Part shown: piece after piece, positions 16,754-25,461 of the stretch
Layout of the letters: each line of letters begins with the position of its first letter
Position numbering within the stretch: position 1 is the first letter of the stretch
From: an uncultured Lachnospiraceae bacterium
Lineage (GTDB): Bacteria; Bacillota; Clostridia; Lachnospirales; Lachnospiraceae
DNA length: 64,000 nt
NCBI GenBank assembly: GCA_947571775.1
Contig: CANOZK010000003.1
Coordinates: forward strand, 1 to 64,000
Direction of reading: 5' to 3'
Notes under the pieces: model-generated
Database searches by the model: none
What the model was told of the DNA's origin: nothing
Seen by the model: the letters and a program-made list of their open reading frames with translations, nothing else
Translations under genes and position numbers: made by a program

Positions 16754-18597
16754 GTGAAGAGAAAAGAACAGTCAGGCCAGCAGGCCCCATGGGCCATGGC
16801 CGGGGAATGAGCGGCGAGAAAGCCCGGGATTTCAAAGGAACTTTACAAAAATTACTTCGATATATGGATCGGTACAAGATACGATTTTTGCTGATGCTTG
16901 TCTTTGCCGTGGCTGGAACGGTGTTCAATATCGCAGGCCCGAAGATTCTGGGAAAAGCCACCACGGAGCTCTTTAACGGGTTGGTGGCGAAAATCGGCGG
17001 CACAGGGGAAATCAATTTTACCCGGATCGCAGAGATTTTGCTGGGTGTGCTGGGACTTTATGTGATCAGCGCCTGTTTTACCTTTATCCAGGGCTTTGTT
17101 ATGACGGGGATTTCCAACGACGTGACGTATTCGATGCGCCGGGATATCTCCGGGAAGATTCACCGGATGCCTATGAAATATTTTGAGAGCAGAACGCACG
17201 GGGAAATCCTTTCCAGAGTGACCAACGATGTGGACACCTTGCAGCAGAGTTTGAATCAAAGCGTTACGCAACTGATTACGTCGGTGACAACGATTATCGG
17301 CGTGCTGTTTATGATGTTTAGCATCAATGTGTGGATGACCTTATGTGCCCTTCTGATTCTGCCGGTTTCCATGGGGATCATCGGGAAAGTGATGAAGCGT
17401 TCCCAGAAATATTTCCGCGGGCAGCAAAATTATCTGGGACAGGTCAACGGTCAGATTGAGGAGATTTACGCCGGACATCATATTGTAAAAGCTTTTAATA
17501 AGGAAGAAGATGTGGTCAATACCTTTGAGAATACTAATCAGAAGCTGTACGAATCTGCCTGGAAATCCCAGTTTTTCTCCGGGATTATGATGCCGGTGAT
17601 GCAGTTTGTGGGAAACGTGGGTTATGTGATGGTCGCGCTGCTGGGCGGTTATTTTGCCATTAAGAGAGCCATTGAAGTGGGGGAAATTCAGTCCTTTTTC
17701 CAGTATATCCGCAACTTCACCCAGCCGATTACCCAGGTAGCGCAGGTGACCAATATGCTCCAGTCAACGGCTGCGGCGGCAGAGCGGGTGTTTGAATTTT
17801 TGGACGAAGAGGAGGAAGAGCAGTTATCCCAGCATCCGGTGGACATTTCTAACTTAAAGGGAGATGTAGAATTTGACCATGTGGCGTTTGGATACAATCC
17901 AGAAAATATTATCATCCATGATTTTTCCACAAAGGTAAAGGATGGGCAGAAAGTGGCCATTGTAGGCCCGACCGGGGCCGGAAAGACCACGATGGTAAAA
18001 TTGCTGATGCGTTTTTACGATGTCAGCAAAGGCGCGGTGAAGATAGACGGGCACAACGTGCAGGATTTTCACAGAAGCCAGCTTCGGGAAATGTTCGGTA
18101 TGGTTTTGCAAGATACCTGGCTGTTTAACGGCACAATTATGGAAAATATCCGTTATGGCAGGCTGGACGCTACCGACGAGGAGGTGATTGCGGCGGCAAG
18201 AGCGGCTCACATCCACAATTACATCATGACCCAGCCCGGAGGCTACCAGATGGTGCTCAACGAAGAGACCAGCAACGTTTCCCAGGGACAGAAGCAGCTT
18301 CTGACCATCGCTAGGGCGATTCTGGCAGACAACCGGATCTTGATTCTGGATGAAGCCACGTCTTCTGTGGACACCCGCACCGAGGTACAGATCCAGAAAG
18401 CGATGGATAACCTGATGAAAGGCAGAACCAGCTTTGTCATCGCTCACCGGTTATCTACCATACGGGACGCGGATTTGATTCTGGTGATGAAAGACGGGGA
18501 TATTATCGAACAGGGCAATCATGAAGAGCTGATGGCGGCGCAGGGATTCTATGCGGGGCTGTATAACAGTCAGTTTGAGAAAGCGGAAGCGGTGTGA
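16750..18597 (+). CDS. ABC exporter half-transporter, canonical-site subunit
   Basis: A 615-residue partner of the preceding gene, starting inside its stop codon (ATGA, 16750-16753). Six membrane helices precede an ATPase domain with Walker A GPTGAGKTT (about 406), Walker B LILDEATSSVD with catalytic Glu, and His in IAHRLST. Its own signature is NVSQGQ rather than SGGQ, as expected because that motif faces the partner's degenerate site. Together the two chains should form one exporter with a single consensus ATPase site, like BmrCD or LmrCD. The substrate is unknown; multidrug or lipid export is likely. Confidence 0.94.
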   Translation: MSEEKRTVRPAGPMGHGRGMSGEKARDFKGTLQKLLRYMDRYKIRFLLMLVFAVAGTVFNIAGPKILGKATTELFNGLVAKIGGTGEINFTRIAEILLGVLGLYVISACFTFIQGFVMTGISNDVTYSMRRDISGKIHRMPMKYFESRTHGEILSRVTNDVDTLQQSLNQSVTQLITSVTTIIGVLFMMFSINVWMTLCALLILPVSMGIIGKVMKRSQKYFRGQQNYLGQVNGQIEEIYAGHHIVKAFNKEEDVVNTFENTNQKLYESAWKSQFFSGIMMPVMQFVGNVGYVMVALLGGYFAIKRAIEVGEIQSFFQYIRNFTQPITQVAQVTNMLQSTAAAAERVFEFLDEEEEEQLSQHPVDISNLKGDVEFDHVAFGYNPENIIIHDFSTKVKDGQKVAIVGPTGAGKTTMVKLLMRFYDVSKGAVKIDGHNVQDFHRSQLREMFGMVLQDTWLFNGTIMENIRYGRLDATDEEVIAAARAAHIHNYIMTQPGGYQMVLNEETSNVSQGQKQLLTIARAILADNRILILDEATSSVDTRTEVQIQKAMDNLMKGRTSFVIAHRLSTIRDADLILVMKDGDIIEQGNHEELMAAQGFYAGLYNSQFEKAEAV

Positions 18598-18665
18598 AAG
18601 ACCTTTTTATGAGCATGAAATTCTGTTGAAATACGAATCTTAATTATGAAACAGACGAACTATAA

Positions 18666-19035
18666 ATGGAATCTATGGGAAATCAGACATTGATTAATAT
18701 TTTACCAGCAATTATTAGCGCAGTGGAAAGAGGGGGCTGTTGATTATTGATGAATTCAGCAGTGGTTTGCATAATAAATTAGAAGAGCTTCTTGTGAAAT
18801 ATATTATGCAGTACAGCAGTACTACGCAGCTTTTTTTGTCTCCCATTCGACAAACCTTCTTTTCAATACCCTTTTGCGTCCAGATCAGATTTTTTCCGTG
18901 GAGATGATGAGCAATGAAGGCAGTGTGTTGTATCGCTTTTCAGATGAACAGCCAAGAGTGGCGCAAAATTTGGAGAAAATGTATCTGAGCAGTGTCTTTG
19001 GGGGAATACCGGAATATGGAATTGATAAAGAATAA
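18666..19035 (+). pseudogene. Remnant of AAA_15-type ATPase, C-terminal part
   Basis: Three frames must be joined. Frame 1 gives ESMGNQTLINILPAIISAVERGG, then one base is missing in a G run (about 18730-18734). The next frame reads LLIIDEFSSGLHNKLEELLVKYIMQ up to QLFF, where one base is missing in a T run (about 18831-18837). The third frame reads VSHSTNLL, NTLLRPDQIFSVEM, YRFSDEQPR, VFGGIPEYGIDKE and a stop. The order (Walker B LLIIDEF, then SHSTNLL, then LRPDQIFSV) is the C-terminal part of an AAA_15/AAA_21 ATPase of the RloA/Abi kind. No N-terminal half exists upstream, only 68 nt after the ABC gene. Confidence 0.7.
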
Positions 19036-19177
19036 ACGAACGGGAAAAGTGCTTTTAATCGTAGAAGGCGCAAGATACGAATTCAATTTGATGAAAAAGA
19101 TCTCTGTGGATGTTTTGGATTTTACGCAAATTATGTTATCTTGTGTATTGATGGATTTGGGAATATTAAGAGAATAG
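19016..19177 (+). pseudogene. Truncated partner of the AAA ATPase
   Basis: The ATG at 19016 overlaps the end of the ATPase remnant. The first 30 residues (NKRTGKVLLIVEGARYEFNLMKKI) look like the start of the small second gene often coupled to AAA_15 ATPases (RloB-like or TOPRIM-like, with an IVEG motif). The frame then loses resemblance and stops after 53 residues, far shorter than expected, so an internal deletion is likely. A terminator follows at 19183. Assignment is tentative. Confidence 0.5.
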
Positions 19178-19182
19178 CTGAC

Positions 19183-19209
19183 GGCCTGCCTTTTGGCAGG
19201 CCATTTTTT
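19183..19209 (+). terminator. Rho-independent terminator
   Basis: GGCCTGCC (19183-19190), loop TTTT, GGCAGGCC (19195-19202), then A and a run of six T. It closes the decayed ATPase pair and may also end readthrough from the ABC exporter operon. Confidence 0.9.
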
Positions 19210-19234
19210 ATAGCATTACCCAACTAAGATTCTG

Positions 19235-19843
19235 TCATTTTTCTGTCCGGTACTGTCCAAGAATCTGCTTCACGGTCTGGTACAGATGGGGTTTCAGATC
19301 ATTCAGCGGCAGGGGCTGCTCATACAAAACGGCATTGTAGCTGGCGCCGCTGATCAGCTCCAGGATCAGATACATCATCAGTTCGGGCGACTGGTAGGTA
19401 TACTGCGCCTGGGACAGCAGAGAGTCATACAGGGCATAGATCGAGGGGGAGTCCGGGTCCGCGGTAAAAAGAAGGGAATCCTTGAAAAACCCCCAGCTTA
19501 AATGCTTGGATAAAAGAACGACCAGGTTATGGTTGGCCGCAAACTGATCCAGGATGTGGTCTATGATAAAAAGCACCTGATCCTCAAAATCTGTCAGTTC
19601 TTCTTGAGCCTTTAGCTGGTTATAGGCGTTGAGGAATACTTGATTGGCCTTCTGGGAAATCAGGTGATTTCGGATATCGTATTTGTCTTTGAAATACAGG
19701 TAAAAAGTCCCCTTGGCAACCCCGGCGTCCTTTACAATGTCGGAGATGGAAGTTTTGTGAAATCCATTGTTGATAAAAAGGGAAAAAGCGGAATCCAGAA
19801 GGGAAACCCTTTTCTGTCGTTTTTTGGTATCGATTTTGTTCAT
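19235..19843 (-). CDS. TetR family regulator of the heptad-repeat/MMPL operon
   Basis: About 202 residues with the N-terminal DNA-binding helices FHKTSISDIVKDAGVAKGTFYLYFKDKYDI, a TetR hallmark. The frame extends further upstream, but AAAAGAGG just before the ATG at 19843 gives the better start. It is divergent from the large heptad-repeat protein and its MMPL transporter. Two TGACTNNNAGTCA palindromes in the intergenic region overlap the promoter of that operon, so repression of both directions is likely. The ligand is unknown. Confidence 0.93.
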   Translation of the reverse strand: MNKIDTKKRQKRVSLLDSAFSLFINNGFHKTSISDIVKDAGVAKGTFYLYFKDKYDIRNHLISQKANQVFLNAYNQLKAQEELTDFEDQVLFIIDHILDQFAANHNLVVLLSKHLSWGFFKDSLLFTADPDSPSIYALYDSLLSQAQYTYQSPELMMYLILELISGASYNAVLYEQPLPLNDLKPHLYQTVKQILGQYRTEK

Positions 19844-19946
19844 CAGAAAACCTCTTTTCTTCCTTGTGGCACCTTCAAAAATTATGGCTTCATTATAAGG
19901 TCTGAGAAACAAAAAATCAATTCATGATTTTATACAAATAAACAAA

Positions 19947-20008
19947 TGACTTTTAGTCAATTTTTCGGCAGTTTCAATATTGACTAAAAGTCATTTTTGC
20001 GTTATAAC
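19947..20008 (+). promoter_or_regulatory. Twin TetR-type operators overlapping promoter
   Basis: TGACTTTTAGTCA (19947-19959) and TGACTAAAAGTCA (19981-19993) are two palindromes of form TGACT-N3-AGTCA, 34 bases apart and mirror images of one another. The second contains the -35 box TTGACT (19980-19985), which with a 17-nt spacer leads to TATAAC (20003-20008). A repressor bound there would directly block transcription of the heptad-repeat gene. Confidence 0.83.
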
Positions 20009-20082
20009 ATAGATATGGAAAATTTATGGAAAGTCATTCCGCACGGATTTGTGCAGGGAAAAGTATAGAGGAGGCATTTATC

Positions 20083-23000
20083 ATGAAGAAAAAATATGTG
20101 CAGGCAATGCTGGCAGGGATGACAGCGATGCTTTCTTTGACCATTCCGGTGAACAGCGTTTACGCATCGACGGTAAATAAAGAGCAGACCGTCTATATCA
20201 ATGCAGATGAAAGCGGAAATGCCCAAGATGTAATTGTCAGCAATTGGCTGAAAAATATGCAGAACGACAATTCTCTAATCGACAGAAGCGATCTCAGCGA
20301 TATTGAAAATATAAAGGGCGACGAGGAATTTACCCAGAGCGGAGACGGGACGCTGACCTGGAAAGCCGACGGCAACGATATCTATTACCAGGGCAAAACC
20401 AATGAGGAGCTTCCGGTATCAGTAAAAATGACGTATTATCTGGACGGCAATCCGATTCAGCCGTCTCAATTAGCCGGAAAGAGCGGCCAGGTAAAAATCC
20501 GCGTTGACTACAAGAACCATTCCCAGCAGACCAGAGTGGTCAATGGGAAGCAGGAACAGATCAGCACGCCGTTTCTGATGGCAACCGGGATGATTCTACC
20601 AGTGGAAACCTTTTCCAACGTGGAAGTTACCAACGGGAAAGTAATTTCCGACGGAAAAAACAATTTCGTCATCGGGATTGGCTTCCCAGGACTCTCAGAA
20701 AGTCTAAAGCTCTCTGAGGTGAAAGGGATGGAAAACGATGATATCCCAGATTATGTGGAAATTTCCGCGACGGTTTCGGATTTCTCCCTGGCTATGACCG
20801 CCACAGTGGCCACCACAGGCACGTTGTCGGAACTGGGCCTGAATGACATCGGCGATATGGATGAACTCAAAGAAAGCATGGAAAAGATGGCGGATTCTTC
20901 CAAGCTGCTGGTCAAAGGCAGCAAGAGCCTGCAAGACGGCATCAAAGAGCTGGATACCTCTGCAAGTACCTTTGTAACGGGCCTGGAAAGCGCAGACAGC
21001 GGAGCCGGACAGTTGAAAAGCGGTATTGATACAATGAATGCAAAGAAAGGGGAACTGATTTCCGGGATTGACCAACTGGTAAGCGGAATTAATTCTCTGG
21101 AAAGCGGAGCCGTCAGCCTGCAAAAAGGCGTAAAAGATTATACCGACGGGGCCAGCGATGTAGGGGATGGCATTGGCCAGGTGCATGACGGAGCTACGAA
21201 GTTAAAAAGCGGCATCGATACTTTAAACGACAAAAAGACCGAGCTGACCGACGGTGTCAGCGAACTGGCCACAGGTGCGAAGCAGTTAAACAGCGGAGCC
21301 AACAGCCTGCAAAAAGGCGTCAGCGATTATACCCAGGGAGCCAGCGACGTGGGGGACGGCATTGGCAAAGTGCACGACGGAGCTACGGAGTTAAAGAGCG
21401 GCATCGATACCCTCAACAGCAAAAAGACGGAACTGACCGACGGCGTGACGAAATTAGGGGAAGGCAGTACGCAGTTAAACAGCGGAGCCGAAGCCCTAAA
21501 AAGCGGCATTGCGGCTTATACAGAAGGCGCCAGCAAACTGGACGGAGGTTTGCAGCAGTTAAATACGGCGATTCAGTCGCAGATCGGACAGCTTGGGCAG
21601 ATCGGGCAGCTTCCCAGCGCTGTGCAGAGCTTACAGGCGGGATGCACAACATTGAGTGCAGGCGCACAGACTTTCCAGGAAGCGGCACAGATAATACAGA
21701 GCAAATCCCAAGAACTCTTGGGCGGGGTTCAGGGCGTGAGAACCGCTGCGGAGGGAACAGCCGCGTTATCACAGACAGCCGCCGATCTTTCTGTCAAGGC
21801 GCAGAACATCCTTGCCGCACAAACCGGAGCTTCCGTTATGGATATGAGCTGGCAGGCAACCGAACAGGCTCAGGCGGCAGTGACGGAAGAAAATATACTG
21901 GTCAACCAGGAAGCAAACGCACAGGCCAACCAGCAGCAGCGGGCAAATGTAGAGATGGCGGCGGCAGCGGCAGGATTGGACGAAGAACAGACAGCGGCGC
22001 TGCTGGCCAACCTGGGCGAGATTATGGTCGGCGTAGGCGTGCAGACCAGCCCAACGGTAGAACTTTACGAGGAACAGGCGCAAAGTGCAGAGGCGGCAGC
22101 GGCATTGGCCCAAATTAGCGCAGGTTTTTCTGAGATACAAATGAAGTCAGAAGGCATTGCCAGTGAGCTTGCCTCTGTGGATACGGCCGATACAGAAGCA
22201 AAAATCCAGGCTTTGGCAGACGGCGCAGGCGAGGCGGCGAAAGGAGCGGCACAGATGCAGAGCGGATCTCAGCAATTAGGCATGGCAGTCGGCTCCATGG
22301 GCGATCTGGGAAAAGTCTCCCAGGAATTATCCAACAGCGTCCAGCAGCTTTCACAGGGAAGCGCACAGCTTTGCAGCCAGAATGAAGCGCTCAATCAGGG
22401 CGCAGCCAGCTTAAGTGACGGAACCCAAGAGCTGAATACCGGAATCGCCTCTCTGGCAGAAGGTTCCCAGGCATTGGGAAGCGGGGTCGATCAACTGGCA
22501 GCCGGCGCGGATTCTCTGGCAGCCGGTACAGAGGAATTGAAAAAAGGCTCGGATACTTTGATTTCCAACAATGCATCCTTAAACAGCGGCGCAGCCCAAC
22601 TGGCGACGGGCAGCCAGAAGCTGGCCAAAGGAGGAAATCAACTGAAAGCCGGCGCGACGACTCTAAGCAGCGGCGTATCCCAACTGGCGGACGGAGCCGA
22701 GAACTTAGTGGACGGTACAGAGGAATTAAAAGAGGGTTCGGATACTCTGACTTCCAACAACGCAACGCTGAATACCGGAACCGCCCAACTGGTATCCGGC
22801 AGCCAGAAGCTCGCTTCCGGCGGAAACACGTTAAAATCGGGTGCGTCAACTTTAAGCAGCGGCATCCAACAGTTGGCAACAGGCGCGTCCTCCTTAAAAG
22901 ACGGAACCAGCAAACTTGCCACAGGCGGAAAAGCCCTTAAAACCGGAACCACAAAACTGTATGACGGTTCCAAAGAGTTAAACAGCGGTATGAAGAAATT

Positions 23001-23175
23001 TGATAAACAGGCGATTCAGAAACTGACCGACAGCTTGGACGGCGGAATCCAGGATGTGCTGAACCGGTTGAAAGCCGTGGAGGATGCAGACAAAGCATAC
23101 AAAGCGTTTGATGGACAAATGGACGATATGGATGGAGCGGTGAAATTTATCATTGAAACAGCCGGAATTGAATAA
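20083..23175 (+). CDS. Secreted LxxG heptad-repeat protein (YhgE/Pip-associated type)
   Basis: A 1030-residue exported protein. The N-terminal signal peptide (KKKYVQAMLAGMTAMLSLTIPVNSVYA) is followed by a beta-rich domain to about residue 260. From there dozens of seven-residue units of the form xxxLxxG run almost to the end (for example LKSGIDTLN, LNSGANSLQKG), interrupted by a Gln/Ala-rich segment (about 510-730). Such repeats (TIGR03057) occur in YhgE/Pip and MMPL-linked proteins and probably make a long coiled rod at the cell surface. No C-terminal anchor is seen. GAGGAGG supports the ATG at 20083. It is co-transcribed with the MMPL transporter and TetR-regulated; a rod-like partner or periplasmic-adaptor role is inference. 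Confidence 0.88.
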   Translation: MKKKYVQAMLAGMTAMLSLTIPVNSVYASTVNKEQTVYINADESGNAQDVIVSNWLKNMQNDNSLIDRSDLSDIENIKGDEEFTQSGDGTLTWKADGNDIYYQGKTNEELPVSVKMTYYLDGNPIQPSQLAGKSGQVKIRVDYKNHSQQTRVVNGKQEQISTPFLMATGMILPVETFSNVEVTNGKVISDGKNNFVIGIGFPGLSESLKLSEVKGMENDDIPDYVEISATVSDFSLAMTATVATTGTLSELGLNDIGDMDELKESMEKMADSSKLLVKGSKSLQDGIKELDTSASTFVTGLESADSGAGQLKSGIDTMNAKKGELISGIDQLVSGINSLESGAVSLQKGVKDYTDGASDVGDGIGQVHDGATKLKSGIDTLNDKKTELTDGVSELATGAKQLNSGANSLQKGVSDYTQGASDVGDGIGKVHDGATELKSGIDTLNSKKTELTDGVTKLGEGSTQLNSGAEALKSGIAAYTEGASKLDGGLQQLNTAIQSQIGQLGQIGQLPSAVQSLQAGCTTLSAGAQTFQEAAQIIQSKSQELLGGVQGVRTAAEGTAALSQTAADLSVKAQNILAAQTGASVMDMSWQATEQAQAAVTEENILVNQEANAQANQQQRANVEMAAAAAGLDEEQTAALLANLGEIMVGVGVQTSPTVELYEEQAQSAEAAAALAQISAGFSEIQMKSEGIASELASVDTADTEAKIQALADGAGEAAKGAAQMQSGSQQLGMAVGSMGDLGKVSQELSNSVQQLSQGSAQLCSQNEALNQGAASLSDGTQELNTGIASLAEGSQALGSGVDQLAAGADSLAAGTEELKKGSDTLISNNASLNSGAAQLATGSQKLAKGGNQLKAGATTLSSGVSQLADGAENLVDGTEELKEGSDTLTSNNATLNTGTAQLVSGSQKLASGGNTLKSGASTLSSGIQQLATGASSLKDGTSKLATGGKALKTGTTKLYDGSKELNSGMKKFDKQAIQKLTDSLDGGIQDVLNRLKAVEDADKAYKAFDGQMDDMDGAVKFIIETAGIE

Positions 23176-23221
23176 GATGCCGGATGGTTGCAAAATCAGA
23201 GATAGATAGGGGTTGATTTTT

Positions 23222-25297
23222 TTGATTCATGCAGGCAAATGGATTGCAAAACACCGGTTTCTCATCCTGCTCTTTGGCATCTTTCTGCTGGTTCCGTCCG
23301 TGATTGGTATCATCGAGACCAGGGTCAATTATGACCTGCTCAGTTACCTGCCAAAAAGCCTGGAAACGGTAAAAGGCCAGGATCTTATGGTGGATGAATT
23401 CGGCATGGGCGCGTTTTCCATGGTGGTCGTGGAAAATATGGATTTGAAGGACGTGCAGAAGCTAGAAGAAAAGTTTAGCAATGTTCCTCATGTAAAAGAT
23501 GTTCTGTGGTATGATGACGCAGTGGACATTACCCTTCCCGTGGAGATGCTTCCCAAAAGACTAAGAGAAGGTTTTTTCCGAGGCGATGCCACGATGATGA
23601 TCGCGCTTTTTGACAACACGACCTCCTCTGATGAGGCAATGGAAGCCGTATCGGAGATGCGCAAACTTGCAAATGAGCAGTGCTTCATCAGCGGTATGTC
23701 CGGCATTGTAACCGACATCAAGAACCTGTGTCTCCAGGAGCTGCCGATTTACGTAGCGATTGCGGCGATTTTATCCTTCCTGGTGCTCCAGCTTACGATG
23801 GATTCCTTCCTGGTACCAGTATTTTTCCTGGGCAGTATTGGGATCTCGATTCTTTACAACCTGGGCAGCAATATTTTCCTGGGGGAGATTTCCTATGTAA
23901 CACAGGCGCTGACTGCAATCCTGCAGCTCGGGGTGACTATGGACTACTCGATTTTCCTTCTGAATAGTTATGAGGAAAATAAGGAACTGTTCCCCGATGA
24001 CCGAAATGAGGCGATGGGGCACGCCATCGCCAGCACTTTTAAGGCGATCGTGGGCAGCTCGGTTACCACCGTTGCCGGATTTGCGGCACTGTGCTTTATG
24101 ACCTTTGCCCTTGGACGGGATCTGGGCGTGGTCATGGCAAAAGGCGTAATCATCGGAGTAATCTGCTGTGTAACGCTGCTTCCGGCGATGATTCTGGTAT
24201 TTGACAGAGCCATTGAGAAAACGAAACATAAACCGATCGTTCCCAGCCTGGACGGCATATCTGGATTTATCACAAAGCACTATAAATTGTGGCTGGCCAT
24301 TTTCCTGATTCTGCTGGTTCCTGGAGTGTATGGAAACAGCCATACCGGGATTTATTACGATATCGCGCGCTCCCTTCCGTCGGATCTGCTTTCGAATGTG
24401 GCCAACGATAAGTTAAAGGACGATTTCGATATGAGCACCATCCATATGGTTATGATGCCAGAGAATCTGGACGGAAAAAGCAAACGCAATCTGATCGAAT
24501 CCGTCGAGAACGTGGAGGGTGTAAAATGGACGATCGGATCCAGCTCCCTGTTTGGGCCGGCCATCCCGGATTCAATGATCCCGGATAAGGCAAAGAAAAT
24601 GTTGCAAAGCGATCATTACGAGCTCGCTTTTATCTGTTCCGAATACCAGTCGGCAACGCCGGAAGTCAACGCTCAGATTGGGCAGATCGATGAAATTGTA
24701 AAATCCTACGATGAAAAGGCGATGGTGATCGGCGAGGCGCCGCTGATGAAGGATCTGCAGGATGTAACGGATGTGGATTTGCGGAATGTAAACATTGCCT
24801 CTATGGCGGCTATCTTTGTGATTATCATGCTGGTATTTAAGTCCGTTTCCCTGCCGGTCTTGCTGGTTGCGGTGATTGAATTTGCCATTGCCGTTAATAT
24901 GGCGGTGCCGTTTTACCAGGGGATTGAACTTCCCTTTGTGGCCAGCATCGTCATCGGAACCATACAGTTGGGGGCGACTGTGGATTACGCCATTGTTATG
25001 ACGAGCCGATATCAGAAGGAACGGCAGAAGGGATTTGAGAAAAAAGAAGCAATCATCGCGGCGCACAAGGCATGCATCATGTCCATTATCACCAGCGGCC
25101 TTAGCTTCTTCGCAGCGACTTTCGGGGTGACCTGTTATTCCAAAGTAGATATGATCAGCTCCATCTGTACGCTGTTGTCTAGAGGAGCGCTGATCAGTAT
25201 GACCGTTGTCATCCTGGTACTTCCCTCGATGTTTATGCTGTTTGACAAGGTGATCTGCAAAACCAGCAAGAATTTTTTAGCTGTGGAGAAAAAATAG
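23222..25297 (+). CDS. MMPL/RND family membrane transporter
   Basis: About 691 residues with two repeats, each a membrane helix, an extracytoplasmic domain and five helices, the architecture of MMPL/YdfJ-type RND proteins. Half 1 begins WIAKHRFLILLFGIFLLVPSV and has QLGVTMDYSIFLLNSYEE; half 2 begins FITKHYKLWLAIFLILLVPGV and has QLGATVDYAIVMTSRY. The conserved Asp in each D-Y motif is the proton relay in this family. The frame opens at TTG 23213, but the AGGGG before it is too close to use that codon; TTG 23222 gives a better distance and a normal N-terminus (IHAGKWIAKHR). It likely exports lipids or amphiphiles together with the upstream heptad-repeat protein. Confidence 0.93.
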   Translation: MIHAGKWIAKHRFLILLFGIFLLVPSVIGIIETRVNYDLLSYLPKSLETVKGQDLMVDEFGMGAFSMVVVENMDLKDVQKLEEKFSNVPHVKDVLWYDDAVDITLPVEMLPKRLREGFFRGDATMMIALFDNTTSSDEAMEAVSEMRKLANEQCFISGMSGIVTDIKNLCLQELPIYVAIAAILSFLVLQLTMDSFLVPVFFLGSIGISILYNLGSNIFLGEISYVTQALTAILQLGVTMDYSIFLLNSYEENKELFPDDRNEAMGHAIASTFKAIVGSSVTTVAGFAALCFMTFALGRDLGVVMAKGVIIGVICCVTLLPAMILVFDRAIEKTKHKPIVPSLDGISGFITKHYKLWLAIFLILLVPGVYGNSHTGIYYDIARSLPSDLLSNVANDKLKDDFDMSTIHMVMMPENLDGKSKRNLIESVENVEGVKWTIGSSSLFGPAIPDSMIPDKAKKMLQSDHYELAFICSEYQSATPEVNAQIGQIDEIVKSYDEKAMVIGEAPLMKDLQDVTDVDLRNVNIASMAAIFVIIMLVFKSVSLPVLLVAVIEFAIAVNMAVPFYQGIELPFVASIVIGTIQLGATVDYAIVMTSRYQKERQKGFEKKEAIIAAHKACIMSIITSGLSFFAATFGVTCYSKVDMISSICTLLSRGALISMTVVILVLPSMFMLFDKVICKTSKNFLAVEKK

Positions 25298-25326
25298 TTG
25301 TATATTCTGTCATGTTGGTGTATACT
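25298..25326 (+). promoter_or_regulatory. Promoter of riboswitch-controlled MATE operon
   Basis: TTGTAT (25298-25303), a 17-nt spacer and TATACT (25321-25326). It begins immediately after the MMPL stop codon, and the predicted start near 25333 leaves about 110 nt of leader holding the riboswitch and terminator. Confidence 0.75.
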
Positions 25327-25350
25327 AAATGGCGTCGTAATTTATAAGAA

Positions 25351-25440
25351 AAGCGTAGCTCTTATGCCGCCGGGTTAAGAGATCAAACGCCAGGCTTCCT
25401 ATCGTCAGGTCTTAGAAGATAGAAAGTTCTGGCGTTTTTT
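25351..25440 (+). promoter_or_regulatory. Guanidine-IV (mepA motif)-like riboswitch with terminator
   Basis: The leader has a first hairpin CTCTTA (25359-25364)/TAAGAG (25376-25381) with loop TGCCGCCGGGT. It is followed by an intrinsic terminator: AACGCCAG (25386-25393) pairs with CTGGCGTT (25429-25436), followed by a T run, with an inner CTATC/GATAG stem. The loop bases CGCCGG (25368-25373) can pair with CUGGCG (25429-25434), the 3' arm of the terminator, an obvious antiterminator. The position (directly before a MATE gene), the GCCGCCGGG loop and the overlap with a terminator fit the mepA/guanidine-IV class as I remember it. It would be a transcriptional ON switch. I could not run a covariance search. 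Confidence 0.68.
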
Positions 25441-25461
25441 ATGTGTATGGAGGGAAGCAAA

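Noticed and set aside
20800..23100. DNA tandem repeats in the heptad-repeat gene as a recombination or CRISPR-like array
   Set aside because: The units are in-frame LxxG protein heptads with diverged DNA sequence and no fixed spacer; they are explained by the protein.
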